Below are positions 33,937 through 48,400 of a stretch of 64,000 nt of DNA, one piece after another (within the stretch, counting starts at the first letter, position 1; each line of letters begins with the position of its first letter). The notes beneath the pieces were generated by a model that was not told the origin of the DNA, did no database searches, and saw only the letters and a program-made list of their open reading frames with translations. The position numbers were made by a program, and so were the translations under genes. This DNA is from Bisporella sp. PMI_857 (Eukaryota; Ascomycota; Leotiomycetes; Helotiales; Helotiaceae): contig JAJSPD010000017.1 of the NCBI GenBank assembly GCA_021307315.1, positions 372,001 through 436,000 on the forward strand, read 5' to 3'.

Positions 33937-35374
33937 TTAGGTGTTTATTGCCGCCTGACTAGCGCGTAAGCTGCCAACCACAGTAAGAGCTAGAACTGGA
34001 GAAATGATATATGATATCTGCTCTTGTCAGGCTATATATACTCACAATATCTAGGCCAAACGGGACACTCACTGTAAGCAGCTTGGAGATCTTATGCTCA
34101 TCCTCTTCCTTCGCTCCGCTCACTTCTACCATAGCAATCAGTTTCATGGCAGAAGGTCCAGTCGGCATAAGCATCATCGCGAACCACAACATTGGATCAT
34201 CACCGAGAACGTCTGTCTTCTTGGCTAGCAAATAGATGGAGCCGATTGATACCAGTGGCCATATTACAAATCTTATAACCAGTATGAATATGGTGGTCAG
34301 CCAAGGCGTGCCAGCGTCAGGAGAAGCGTCGCCCTTGGATTTCTTGTACGAGAGGTAGAGAGAAACGCCTGCGACAATCACAGGCAAAGGCACGAAGATG
34401 GAGCCAATGTTCTTCAATGACGGTGTTAGCCATGCAGAAAATATCCCACCGTCGAAAGTATCGTTGAAGAAAGCGCGTTGAATTGCTGGCACCATACCGA
34501 TGACCGCGCCGAGAACTGCACCGAGCAAAGGTGCATTGAGGAAGTCGTACAGGAATAAGAGCCACCACTTCGCTCTATCTCCCAAAACCTTCCAGCGGCG
34601 TCTGGGGATCAAAGATGGCCTTCTGTTAGCAAGTACCGGATTGGGTGATGTATCCTGTGACCGCGATGGGAAGAAAGAATTCGAGACTACGGAGGCGCGC
34701 TGCACTCTGTCCGGCACCAAAAGCTGTGTGCGCTCATTCGAGGACAGATCGTTATGTTGCCCATCCCCATCCTCCACATCTCGTATCTCATCGTCTTCAT
34801 CATCCGACTCAGTCTTGTCCTCCTCAGGATCAGGCGGATGCTCTGAATCAATAAGCCTCGGCCCAACCGCAAAAGTCAAACAGCTCGAAACCGTTGCAAA
34901 AACCAAAAAGTAACTCTTCGCCCTCTCGATAGCCTCCCTCGTTGTCTCGTCCGTCACAATTAAATTCTGCAATATCCCGGTCTCATCCAAGCTTTGAATA
35001 AGTAACAATGGATAACTCGTTGTATTATTGAACATGATTGCAGCAGTGATCCAATCCGGCATGCCAAACAATAGATGAGCGGCTACGCCTATCAGGAACG
35101 AGATAAAGTGGCAGACAAATGCCCAAATGAGAATGATAAGATAACGATGCGCGGAGCCGTAGTGCAGCTCTGAGCCGATTTTCGTTAGGAGCAGCGCCGG
35201 CAGGAACATTTTCACGCATATCTTCGAGATTGACTTCGAGGAGGTGCTATCTAGGAGCTTAAAGTGAGCGGCCAAACCCCCATAGAATATTACCAGGAGG
35301 ACCGATAAACTGGCTTGTATGGCGGCGAGGAATGAGTTTAGAAGGCCTACTTGGGCCATTGCATTGGTTGCCAT
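33937..35374 (-). CDS. Auxin efflux carrier (PIN-like / Mem_trans) family transporter
   Basis: Exons 35374-34073 and 34017-33937 with a 55-bp intron join to 460 aa. Without the splice the frame ends in an unrelated tail. Splicing restores LLT/ISYIISPVLALTVVGSLRASQA, the usual C-terminus. Two hydrophobic blocks of about five helices (residues ~10-165 and ~285-455) flank a polar loop rich in Asp, Glu and Ser. Family motifs include FLPALLLTKIGSEL and FNNTTSYPLLLIQSL, the latter containing the conserved Asn-Asn-Thr region. Fungal homologues such as ECM3-related proteins are ER or membrane proteins of unknown substrate. Auxin transport should not be assumed. Confidence 0.92.
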
Positions 35375-38105
35375 AGCTCTTTCTTTTCCCTCGCTTCAAT
35401 TGAGAGTAATTCAATTGTTGAATGGTCAATTATAGTTCATGAATTATATTATTGTAAGGAATGAAGTTGGAAGCAGAATTGCATCATAAAAAAGCAAGTT
35501 CCATGCGGAGATGTTGTGGCTTGAGCACGTTATTTGCGATTCCAGCGATTGGGTTGCAGGCTTTCAACCCTGTATCACCCCACACTTTCAGGGCTGGAGA
35601 ATGAAAGCTTAGCATCCTTAGTTGCATATACTTTTGTGCATGTGAAAGCATAACAATAGTGTAACAGTACTGTACATGTACCGTATCATGGTAAACTGTA
35701 TTTGTAGCTTCTCTAAGACGACAAAGTAGATGTCGCTATTGATACTGTTGTGACAAAGGAACTTACGCGGACAAGCAATGAATTAGAATAGGATTTGACG
35801 TAGTAGTCTTAATACAAGCATTAAGGCTTAGGTTATCAAAGCCTACTGCTTGGACTCGGTGTGACAATCCGTTACTGTATAGAAAATATCCATAACAGAG
35901 GATTGAAAGCGGTTAGAGCATGAGATCACACATCAATGAATATAGCTTGAGGGCATAAAAGACGAGATATACAGGACGGTGACACTTGAAATGCTCACCT
36001 CTTATCATTCTGGCATGAGATGATTTGCCCCGGAGCTCCCAAATGTCCAGTGCGCAGCACGCTGACTTTTCCCCGCAGACATTTAGAAGTACGAACGGCA
36101 CGAGAGCGGTTCCTTCCCTCACTGTGAAGTTATTTCATCAACGTCTAGTCTCAAGTCTGGTGGACGACTGACTGGATGCGCATGTTGCCGAAGAGAGAGC
36201 TGCGTATAAGGGATTTTCCTAACTAGCGATACTTCTCAATGATGTAAACAGCTAATATGACAATCCGAAAAATCATCTGCAAAATTAGGGCCGGAAGTTG
36301 CTTCAGTGCGAACATCCCGTATAGAGAGAGATATATATATTGGAAGCCAGGTCAACATGCGACAAAGAACAGAGCACTTACTAAAGCTAGTATAACGCAT
36401 CAAAGGATACTACGAACTAGAGCAATACCCAGATGTCCCAAGAATAATCGATCAGATGGGCTTTGGTTGCCTCCTATCGCGAATGAAGAACTAAGCGCAT
36501 CTTTCGCGCCAGACTGCCTTGGAGAAATCCCAATATTTTTCACAGCATTCAAGGGCTAGAAGACAAAGGACCTTGCGATGGCAAGCGTGAGCATTATTCA
36601 TCTATATACTTCTATCTCTCCGGGACATCCACGACAATACCTCTCGAAAGTAGTCAAGAGCGCATTGCTTCCTGAAAGTATATCGGCCCAAACAAGCAAA
36701 TTTCTTGGCACTCCGGCCCGAAGCCTGTGACAACCAACACATCACATCCCGTCGCCCACTCATCTCTCAGAATGCCCAATCCCAAGAGTGTGGTCTTCTC
36801 GGAGCGGGGAAGGGGAACTGTCGTCCCTGCTAACCCCGTTTCTCTGTCAGCGGGGAATGTCCCGGTTGGAAATCGCAGGCAGCAGCTTGCGGAATTCTGT
36901 AACGGTCCCAATCAACCAATCCGTGCGGAACGGCTCGTTCCTCACAATTGATGAGCAGAAAATCGGCGACTCTAAGCGGGAAGAAAATCAAGCTGATGTA
37001 ATATGCTTACAAAGACAATAAATATCAACGATCTATGGTATCATGCTGCCTAAATCATTTAAGCACAAATGTTTGCTTCAAAAAAAAAATTGGTGCAAAA
37101 CTCGACTTTCAGATTGGCTGCTGTCTGTCACCTTGGCCGGTTTGCCCGAAGTCGGTCTTCGTCTCGATAATTCGAATACCACAGCATATGTTCTCTTTTC
37201 CCGGAACCAGAACGATGGAACGACGGTATCCATGCCAAAAGGAGCTGATAGGTTCCAAACAGTCGCTGTTATTGGATGAAATCATTGTTGCAACCCGAGG
37301 TGGATAATGCGTTGAAGGCTGCATTCGAATCTGCCCTGCCAGCACATCGTCGCAATCTCCACGATCAACCAAATCGACACGTCACGTAAACTCCGCGGCA
37401 TGCCCAAACTACAACTGTCCAAACTGTTGAAAGATCATGTATCGCCCTTGCAATCCAAGTGCTAAGACATCGTCTTGGCACGGCCTCGAAACAATGGCCA
37501 GGCGTTAAATCATAACATTTTGCCACCTCTCCCAGCCTTGCGCTTCCAACAGAATTCGCTTCGGACCGTGTGTTGGTGGCACAAGCACCCTTATGTGGGA
37601 TAATATGCCGCAAAAACCCTCGTCAATGACAAGGGGATATGCCACCTGCCCTTTTGCTTCACAGTCTTTCGCGCGGATGCAGTGCGCAGGTTCCCGGTTT
37701 AGCCGCCAGTAAATAGCAAAAACATGCTTTCAGCGGATATGCATGTCTGGCGCTTAGAGATGCATATTCGTTTTCGATAGATGTGCATGCCCATGTAACG
37801 CTCGCGGATACAGGCTCGCGACTAAGGATGCTGGCACCGCAAGCTAGTATCGAAATTTATCGTCTCAGCCGGATAAATCACCATTTCGCAACAACACCCA
37901 TTGAGGCTTCACAGGCAGTGAATCTCCAGGAATGTTATACGGGTGTCAGGCTTTATCGTGATATGTTAAGGAGGAAACGTTTCAGGAAGGGCGGCGGGCT
38001 GTCCAAATATGCCTGCAACTCGTCAATTCGGTCATGATCAGTTTAGTGGCAGAAAGAACGCCTTAGAAAAAGAACTGAGAGAAAATTTCAACTGCGCTGA
38101 ATTAC
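35375..38105. other. Gene-poor stretch, no supported gene
   Basis: About 2.7 kb. Open frames on both strands (for example 36654-36951 and 37035-37613) overlap in opposite senses without family features. A short GC-rich pocket with CCCCG...CGGGG arms lies near 36836-36857. I see no gene. Confidence 0.5.
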
Positions 38106-39467
38106 TCACATCTCATTGTAGGTGTGGAATCTCCTGGTGCATGCCTCCTTTCGCGCTTCGTCCACAACTCCATCAACTCGGGCTTTGTCGAATCCACTCA
38201 TTCTGTAGAGGGGCGCTAGAGTGAGTGCTTGTAGACCTTGTGTGAGTCCTAGATTATACCACCTGCCTATCGTCTTATGGAATGCATCATTGGGCCAATG
38301 ATTTAGAGGAATCATAATGACTTCGTGTTTGATATCCACAAAGCCTGTCTCTTCTAGAATTCTTCCCATCTCAGGATTATACTTTATAGGACGATTGGCA
38401 CGGAATGTCGCGTCCTCAACTGTACGGTACCAATAAGAAAGCATCGAGTTGATTGGAACCTCGCCATTCTTCTCCCAACGGGGCTGGAGATCGATTTCGA
38501 CATGTTCTATGAATCCCGTATTAGGCTGAAGGTGACTAAAAATACATTAGTCATAAGGATTAAATCTCGAATGGTCTGTGACATACTTGTAGATGGTTCG
38601 GTACATTGCTGCCAAATCTTCAATGCACCCAGCGAGCGCTCTCAGATGTATCAGGTCCCAAGAGTTCAACCCTAAACCGGACCACGGCGCTTCAAAGTCT
38701 CTGTGCTCGAACCGAAGGTTTTTGGGCTTACTGTTAATACTAGACGACAACGTAAGCAAAGCTCTCCTCTTTTAACTGTTGGCGTACTTACAGCTCTGCT
38801 GGTTGTATCTCTACCAAATCGATCCCTAAAATCTCTGCATGGGGCATTCTTCTAAATATACTTGTCAGTGCTGGCTAAAATGCAAGTGATAACCTGACTA
38901 TGCATTACGACAGTACGTACTCTGCCATTTCAATTGCCCAAATTCCTGTTCCAGTACCGAGATCCATAATTCTTGGAGGTCGTCCAACATCATATAATGG
39001 TGCTGAATATAAAAATCCCCTCCTTGCCTCCGAGAATAGCTTGTGATAAATGTCCATGCGATCCTTTTCACCCTACACGAGTTCTCGCATTAGTATATTC
39101 CGTCTCTGCAAAATGATATCGTGGATGTTATAAAAGGTGAATTACTTCGTCGCATGGGAAGAGATATTTGCCAATAACAAACTTGCTAATTGGTTGTCTG
39201 AAACCAAAATATAACCTGTCGTTTTCATACAGGGTTCCTTGAGGATCGCCTGGTTCGCGGTCTTTTATGGGAAGAGGACGAGGTGGCGGGTGAGTAACAG
39301 TATGGGGATTTCTGGCATGCGAAGTTAGCTCGTTCTAGCATATAATATGCGAAAGTGGCATATTGGTGGGCAGTAGCCAATACTCCAAAATGAATGCATA
39401 TGGACAACAAACTTTCGAGGAAAAGTGTGAACGGTACATACCCATTGTTCGCCATTGCCATGACCAT
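38106..39467 (-). CDS. LaeA-like SAM-dependent methyltransferase
   Basis: Six exons join in frame to 327 aa: 39467-39442, 39311-39146, 39072-38921, 38848-38792, 38739-38587 and 38535-38106. The start MVMAMANNG is the first ATG in the frame. The SAM-binding motif I is [16 protein letters not shown], followed by [12 protein letters not shown] (post-I) and [10 protein letters not shown]...[21 protein letters not shown] and GFVDIKHEV match the C-terminal half of the LaeA/TAM-domain methyltransferases of Pezizomycotina. True LaeA is a nuclear regulator of secondary metabolism and development that works with VeA/VelB. Many paralogues (Llm proteins) have other or unknown roles. Without a phylogeny I cannot say which this is. 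No biosynthetic cluster adjoins it. Confidence 0.88.
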
Positions 39468-42400
39468 TGAAACACCCCCGACTCTTCTGTGATGCTGCTC
39501 ACAACTCCCGCCGATCAAATCTAGACGGAAAAGTCGGAGGGAATTTCAGTTTTCAGGGAATTGCAAACCGTGTGGTTTGGACGCAAAGGGAACAGTGAAG
39601 GAGTAAAACGAGTCGGTGTGGTAGAAGATGATTTAATCAAGCGGTGCTCCTGGGACTGTAACTGCCACAGGAATTGGGTCGTCCACGGAACTGCCGTTCC
39701 ACCGTTCTATTATTGACGGCAGGTGGAAGTTTTTGTGATTTTGGAACAGGCCGGGCAAGAATTTTTGTTGGAGAAAGGTGATGTATGGAGGGGAAGTCGA
39801 CAGCGCAACGGGTAGCCAGCGGGGGTTTGACGGCGGGCGAATTAGACTTGTCGAGGATCTGCTATGGGTAATTAAGGCACTGTGTCGCCAGTGGTTGTTG
39901 ACTAGCTGAAATCCGGTTCAGGGTGTGCTCCGGCTAGAGTTAAGCGTCGGTAGTATTGGTGGATACAGCGCCAAACTGTGTGCGTTCGGAGGGGAGATCA
40001 AGAGGCGGTGGCGCTAGTGTGAATGAGCGTAGAATAGAGTAGGGTTATCAGGCGTGTGGTAGGGCGGATTGCTCCCAACAAAATATAAGTTTCAAAAAGG
40101 TTTTTTTTGTTTTGTTTTTTTAAGAAAAGGAACGTTGAACTATCAGATTATTGATAGTATGCTCTCATGGAAAAGCAATTTCGCCAGGAAGCAGGAGAAA
40201 GTAAACTATTCCACTGTGGTGGTCCGCTGCTGAGGAGTCTGACCGCTTCCTGTGTATAGATCGTGGGAATGATCGGTTTACAGCTTGATGCGATGCAATG
40301 CGACGCAAATGCCCGTTGTGCTGTATTACAAAATGCTTCACGAGGATCTGGGTTTGGCAGGTCAAGGATGTGAGGATGTGCAAAGCAAATCAATTATTCC
40401 TCAATTTTGCTCTGCTTCGAGCTCCTTGTTCCACCGCGAGAGGTAGCCCCTGTATCCTGTATCCCCGCTGGACTTAGGGACCCAGAGTAGGACAACGTCG
40501 AACCTTTGCCTCGGGTGCGTGGGGTGACTATAGAATCGTTGAGTTTCCCTAGCATGCAGGTTTAGATGGTCAAATCGTGGTTTGCTGGTAATGGGAGTGG
40601 GTGGAGAGATAGAGCTGGACCATGAACGAGGATGGAGTTGTTACTGCAGCGTTTCGTATAGCACACAACCTAGTACGTTGTAATATCGTGTAATTGCGAA
40701 GTCCAAATTAGAAAGCCTTCACTGTCGACTTGCAAAACAGAGGGGAGAGGAAGGGGAACAGGAAGAAAGGAGTGGGCAGGTTATCATAATTATACAAGAA
40801 CAAGAAAGAGGACACGGGGTACTTCTTCAAGGCAAGGCTTCACAACAACCATGGTCGAGTTGCAATTGAAATTGGTATGATTCTCCACTATCGGAGTTGT
40901 CGGTTGGACGACCAGGTCCCATACAGAATTAACTTGTTTCCGTTGTGGATCTGTTTGAGGATGAGGACTGCTGCTGTACTGTCGAAGCTAAACTACCACG
41001 TAAAACAGCATGTTTAAACCAACACTTTGCTCCATCTAACTGGTATACGCTGACTCTGCCCTGCACACCCACACACAAGCTACAGCATCAAGACCACAAT
41101 GACCATGACAAAGTCCTTTCTATTTCGAGCGCTTGCTCCGTTGCGGAACAAGAATTAAATGGTAGAAGGCTGGTGAGTGGGGAACAGGCTGCACTGGATT
41201 AGTGCCACTGATTTGCTCTGCTGGGCTCTGGCTATCGGAATATTGTATCACAGGGATTCCCTGTAGCCTGGCGCACAGGATGGGGTACTTGAGCTCGTGC
41301 AGGGCTACGCCACGGTCAAGATGATGCCACGACAGGGTTCTGAGAAAATAGGAACATCTGGGACGGCGTCACGGCTGGGATGAATTTTGAAGGCGGCGCG
41401 GATGTGGATATATTAGCGCCTAACTGACACACTTCAGGCGCGCATGAAACGGCCCGTATCATTGGAGGAGCCTTTCGTTGTACTCTACTTATACGAAGTC
41501 CATATGCATGGCATCTCCGCCAGAATGGCCGACGTGCTCAGTGTGTAGGGGAGGCGAGGCTTTCCTGCCTGTCGTTGGTTGCATAGCCTGGCTCAGCGCG
41601 TCCGGGCTGGATTGTTATAAGGCTCTGCACAGATTTCCTGGGAGTGGAGAATGGCCACCAATTCCAACCTCATTAACGCTGGTGCTCTAGACGCTGCACG
41701 AGCGGACTTGCTTGTGCAGCTCTTGACCACTGCTGATCATTATTTGTACCAAAGAACAAGGCTTGTCTTGTGGTACAAAGCACAAACACTACGACAAAGC
41801 GGGGGGATATTAGATGTCATCCAGACTTCGAAAGTGCAGCGATGCATCGGCCAACTAATTTAGTGACGCAGAGCTCTCGATCTTCGAAGCCGGCTTGTCC
41901 CTTACGGTACCTTATAAACCGGGAAAGTCCTACTAGTCCGAGACAACTTTTGATCAATAGCCAGTGGAGTCACTTAGAGGAATCCGCCAGTTTGGCTCGC
42001 CAATGACAGAAGACGCCATACCATGCGAACCACCAACTTAGCTTGATCGAGCCGTGTGGTCAGACAATCATTTATCCGCCTGCTCGATGATTATCTGATG
42101 CATCGGAGAACACTTTGTCGCTTCTCGTTGATCATGTTGCCAACAGGGAAGCCATCTGCCACTACCGGGTAGATTACAATTTGCCCGTGCAAAAAGCAAA
42201 ATGGCTAGGTAGCTTTCCAACCAAGATACCAAATGTCATGCTGTGTGGTGCTTTAGCCTTCCTTGTACCTGGTGTCTGTCATGTGGAGACATATTCCTGT
42301 CACCAACAGCTGCCGAGCAATCCAATAACAGAGCCCACGGCTTAATAATGTTGGTTTTATACTCCTTGCCCATTGCAGATACAAAATTTGTGGTATTGGA

Positions 42401-45400
42401 ATTCTGCACCAACTTACTTATGCAGGCTTTGCCCAATCCGGCATATTTCAGAAGTATTGACTTATTGCATGTGCCGTTTGACCCATATTAGGGTGCATTG
42501 TGATATTTACTAAGAATTTGGAGTCTCGAGAATGCTTCGACAATAGATGCATAGCGCTTAGAAGACGCTCAGCCTTGTCTCTTGACGTGCCGGCTCCCAT
42601 AATTTGAGCCCTTCACCGCAACTCTTAAAGTGTCTGTGCCGATGTATCCAACACATCTTGCCTCAGACCAATTCCAGCACAGCGGTACCGCCTGTTTCAA
42701 CGAATTCGGGAAGACGGTGAGCCAGTCTCCATGTTACATTCAAATCCTGAATGGTGTTGTCGGTACCCAATCATATGTCCACGACCAACTATAATGTAGC
42801 CAGCACAAAGACTAAGAGCACTAAGTAAAGCCTCTATTTTCCGCTGTGGATCATGGTTGGCCCAATGCACGAAGCCGTAGAGAGCATCGAATGGTTGAGG
42901 TCAGGTATGTGTATCTCGCGTCACATGCAACAACCTCAGGGCTTGGTCCGAATCAGCATGCAAGATTCTCAAGCCAGATGTCAAGCTCAACAATCCAACC
43001 ATGAACAGGAAAATTTTCTATCAGATCCCAGCAGTTTAGAAATGCCGTTAAATAGCAAACATTTCTCAAATTTTGAAACATCCAAAAGGGAAAATAAGGT
43101 CGCCTCGGGTTTACCGCTAGAAATTGACAGGCCGGACCCATGATGAGGTGATGCGTCCCTTATCGCCCATATTTCCTAGCCCTGCCGACCCCAGTCTTAG
43201 CCCCGGTTTTTTCCAAACTTTAACTCCGCTTCCAGAAGCTGCCGTTTAAGCGAGTCCCAAGGTTCTGGTCAGCTGGAGCGCATTTAGCGTATTGAGGTGT
43301 ACCCATAATATTCAAGCAACCACACCAGGAAGTTTGCACAGAAGCACCATTTGACTGCGGGCATAGGCTACAAATCGCATCCCGGACGTGGCAAAGCTTT
43401 GTATGTCAAACAACGTTTGAGACTCTGAGACTGAGTGCGCTTCGCACTTCATCTTAGACTCCGCCAACCTGGGACGACTTACACGAGCCAAGTTTGTGAA
43501 CTCTACAATTGAGCAATCTTCACAGGCTGCCAAATGCACATAACCTGACGTTCTAGCTAGAAGTTTGCCCTTGACATCAGCCCGGCATTGAGTAATAAGT
43601 AGAATCCCGTAAGGACTTTGGCAGATACTCAATCACAAGCCTCTCAGGCAAGAGCGCGGAGCTAGGAGGTAATGTTAGGAGAGACCGAGACAGAATTTGA
43701 TATGCTGACTACGGAAGCACCACTAGGTCTGTCCAAGTTGCGGTAATCAATGAACTGGATTACTTAACGGATTCTAAATAGCCATCGTGGTGTTCTCATA
43801 ATTTGATGGAGGCCGAGCATTAATCGCCGTGGGCAGTTTCGATTGAGGTGGTTGTACAAGTGGGCAATGTCCATGTCGGCGCCTCAGGCCCAAATGTTAG
43901 TTTCTCATTGCGACTGATCGAAGCCAAGTATTCCCTAATACTATCAGCATACATCGTGGAAGTTCTAACAATTTCGTCATATCTGAATCGGCTCACAATG
44001 AATGTCAATACTGTGTTTTACTAAGGCAAGGATCATCAGACGTGACTACAAGCATAGTCAACACCAAGCATATTGGCGATCCCCATTGTCCTGGGACGGC
44101 ATCGCTTTATCAAAATACTGACGAAGTATATCTGTTGAATCTGCACTTCTCTATTGCGTGCAGTGAACCCGCTGGGGCTTCCTCGAACCTACAACTGGTA
44201 TCATCAAAGTATTAAATTGAGATATGGTACTGTCAACACCAGTCGTTATATCTTAGGAAAAGCATCCATCAAGTTACTCTACTTGATCTTAGTACCGAAA
44301 GCTTCTAGATCATAATTCTGTCCGAAAGATCAGTTCCATGTGATTTCTGTTTTAGGGTATGTCACAAGGGACACATTATTTTCCCATGAAGGAACAAATT
44401 ATGGGCCGTAGTGCAACTTTATGTAGCATTCGGCTCTATACCAGATATTTTTGTGCTCCGTTCCCTTGTAGAATGGCCATTCTACATTGCAGGTACAACA
44501 TCATACAGGGCGCGGGAGTGAAACATCCAGTTCCCGAAGACCGGTTTCCTGGATCTCGAACTGTGTGTATTAATCAGATGATCGTTAGTTCATGCTGTCC
44601 TTCTTGTTGTACTGCATTAGGTTCGAGCATAGGAGGAACAGCAGTGTATAAATACTTCTGGTCAAGTGACTGTCTCCCCTAGCAATTATTTGGCCTTTTA
44701 ATTCGTCAAATATTTTCATCAAGTGAAGCATTGTTTGTGATGCGTAGGTTACATATAAGTAATGTTGATATGTCACGTGTCAAAGTAGAACAGGGTCGAA
44801 AATTTCCACCAAGGGTTGGCTGCATCTGAACTTTCATAGGTCAACTCTGCGAGAATCTAAGCAAAATTGGTTTCAAGAGAGGTTGATCCAATTTTTCCTT
44901 AATTTGGCTTACAACATCTTACTTTCAATATCCAAAAATTCTGATATCTGGTTGTAGAGGCCACTTTCTGTGGTTCAGCTCTAATTTCGAAAATAGCTAC
45001 TACAAATCTTTACCGTATAAGGGAAATTTGTCTTACCCATCCGAGGGTCGTTCTTTATTTATCAATTCTGACCACCAATGGATCTAGGCACGCTCTTGCA
45101 GGCTCGTTTATGCCCTAGAAAGAATTAGTCAAGTGATTGAGCTTGTGCTGCACAATAGACACGATGTCACCCAGCGAGTCAATGGCCAAACAGAGACGGT
45201 TCCCAGAACCCAGCATCTTCGAAGCCCTTGCAAGCCAAGCAATCCAGCCGACAAGCATTCTGGGATTTGATCCTAAGAAAGTCTCGGGAACATTTTGTTA
45301 GGGGATCTAAATACACTGCCTTCCATTTGCACAGGCCCTCCTCCGTGTTGCCATCGCTGGGAGTTTAAACCCATGACTCGCATGGCATTTTGCAGAAAGC

Positions 45401-48400
45401 TTAGGTACCCTCCAATTTTGTGACATTACGCTGGCGAAGTGCCGCAGTCAAAAGTCAAAAAGTTTCCATGATCATAGGTTTAGAAGTTGAATTGAGCAGT
45501 TCCAAGAATTAGCACTGTAGGTAGCAGATATACAGTTCATTGAAGGGGATATGATGTAGACAGTGATTGTAGACTAGGCCTATCTGAACAGTTTGTCAAT
45601 TTTACGCCTCCATTTAATCAATGGAGTACTTAGAGATCGGCTTCCTGATACGATAGCTCTGTTCACTCGCATCAGGCCATCAAAGAGTCATCTGAACTCA
45701 ATTACAGACTAAAGAGCTATACATGAATTGGTAATAAACAGTGTTCCATTGGCCGGCAAATCGTCTCATTGCCTGTTGTTTCGAAGCGGTGAAACACTCC
45801 TAGCGCATCCCATGCGTCAGCATTATGTGAATACTCCATTATTAAGCAGTATACTTCTTCGAAATCGTTATAAAGACCGAAGGCTTTTGGTGTTCACACA
45901 TATAGTTTCTGGCTTCAATACACGAAGGCTTTGTGTTCGGGCCGTAAAGCCGTGCTGATCAACACCATAAAGCCGTCAAGATTCTGTGTACGGCCATCTT
46001 CTCTCAAACGTCTGCAACGGGGTGCGAGCATGAGCTATGGGCGTACATCTAATCCCCTCCTGTGCAGTCACAGAGTGATGTCTTTCACTCTTTCTGACTC
46101 TTGGCTGATTTTAGGTTGACCTTTTTGGGTAAGTAGGATCACTGATCTCTCAAGGCGCACGCCATCAGTCATGTAATATGATGCATGGCTTGAGGCCCCA
46201 GCCTTCCTTTCTCAAATCCACTAACGAAGCAGGTTACAGGGCAATTTTGGTAATGTAGCGAGATGATTGGCCTCTTGCGCCGACGACCACACACTTCGAA
46301 TTACAATGTCAAATATCATGGAAAAGATCTGTTTGAATCATGCGGGACCATACGTATTGACATCTTCACATGTATCTTACGCCACCCTCATATTTTGCGG
46401 CCGTGAGTTACAAAACCAATTGAGCTAAGGAGAGTCCATAGATCGGCTATTTGCACTAGTGGTGATCGTTTCCGGATGGTGAACCAGATTGTCGGGTCCA
46501 TCTTCAGCCAGCCAGCTCGATTGCCCAATCCTACGTGCTGTCCTGTCAACACCATCTTTCCCATCGGCATGAATCTTACATGGGGCTACACTCCCTTCGA
46601 GCTAACTTCGATGCATCGGTATAGCGTTTGCAAGCATGCAACCACTTTCACACACCATGGTGCTTCTCTTTACGTACTATACTACCACACAGACAATCTG
46701 ATTTGCTTTTTCTTGCCACGTATCACATCTATCAAAAACACGCCCATACAATGGAAGTCCAGGGCTGTGTGCGGTGTTGTCATGATCCATGTCATATGTA
46801 TTCTGTGCGCTTCAAGGCACAGCGGAGCACAATTGCCGAAAATTGGCTACATCTAGGCGCACCCCAGCCTTTCAATTCTCCTTGCATCTCTCTCAGTTTG
46901 CCAGCAGGTGTTAAGTTCAGGCTTTATTGCACTGGATACACCGTAGTGTACGAGAGAAGAAACGTTGCGCAATGCTAAGAACCCAAGTCCGACCCAAAGG
47001 AGAGGATGGACAGAGAGACGGCAAACTGAATACTTCCAAGACTTGGTCTGATTATACCAGAGTCTATACTGCTTTTGAAGTCAACCTTATGTCTGCGTCT
47101 CCTTGTTGCGTCGATATCTGTGCTTGAGTAGCTATGCACAGTCAAGAATATACCAGGCACCTCATTTGGTTGAGCTGGGAAAGCCCAGCGGTTGATCATG
47201 TCCACATTTCTGAGTTTTAACAATAATTGACAATGATACGTATTACCAGGCTCCCCTGACCACTCTATTGAGTTTGTTGCATACCACCCCAATCATGTTC
47301 TTCCTGGTCCAAGGATCATTACCCTGGGAACTGTCACGGCGATTATGAGCCAAATATGAACCACAGGTATGCAATCACCATCTGTCGCGATTATCCAAAT
47401 CCGTCCTCGAATTTAATTAACCCGGCTCGTTTCTTCAGGTTCTAAAAAAGCGCCTCATCTACATAAATCCTCACCAAGTTGGAAACCATGCTTCAACACA
47501 AGCTCCTACTTGAGCACTAAGTCAGCATACAGCCAGCTATTACCGACGAGATAATACTTACCCCAATTGACGACTGGTGTTTCCTTAGATGAGCCTTTGC
47601 TAAAGATTCCTAAAGCTTAGAAGGTTGTTGGGTTCGAATACATGTGCGTGCATGGGAGTGGAGCCAAACCGCGGGATACTTTCCCTCCCCGCCGATGGCT
47701 GTGATGAACCGGCACTCTTAAGCTCGAAAGGTTCTTGCAAGTAAAGATTTAGCTCTGCTGTCTGAGGTCAAAGGAAGTACGTTTTAGTATTTTCAGCCCC
47801 TGTGCTTTATGAATGGCATATTCTCCGTTCGATCATCCTCTCGTGATTACCGCAGGTCAGCTTGACGTGAGAGCCAAGCTATTCAGCTTCTCTCCCGCCA
47901 CGTAGCAACTTCCCGAGGTGTTTGAGGAAATTCTTCTACAGAGGCAAGATATCAAGCTGCAGCGGGATTCCATCTTATGATTCCTCCCTCAGAAGGACAA
48001 CCTTTAGCAGTGGCAGCTATCAGCTGTAATGAAGGCATCCATGAGAGAACGCAAATTGTACATCTGATGTATTGTAGCCATAATGCAACCATATGCACAG
48101 AATTGGTCTAACGGCGCAGTATGCCAGAATTTGTCGTGCAGACATTTGCCGCTGTCAATCATGTATGAGAATTGGATAGCCATCAAGGTTACAGATGTTA
48201 AGAACTTAAATATCCATACTCACTATATCCCTTGACATATCCAAAGATTGGAATACTCTATTGGGTATATCCCTTATCGTGTATGTGTTCAGATAGTTAT
48301 AAGATCAATCATCTTACATTAAGCAAGCGAACAATGTCTTATAGTTCATGTTATACTTAAAATCCGAAAAAAAAACTGACGATGTAGATTTCAGCAACAT

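Noticed and set aside
47620..47642. GGTTCGAATAC, a tRNA B-box-like string
   Set aside because: No A box or cloverleaf partners upstream or downstream.
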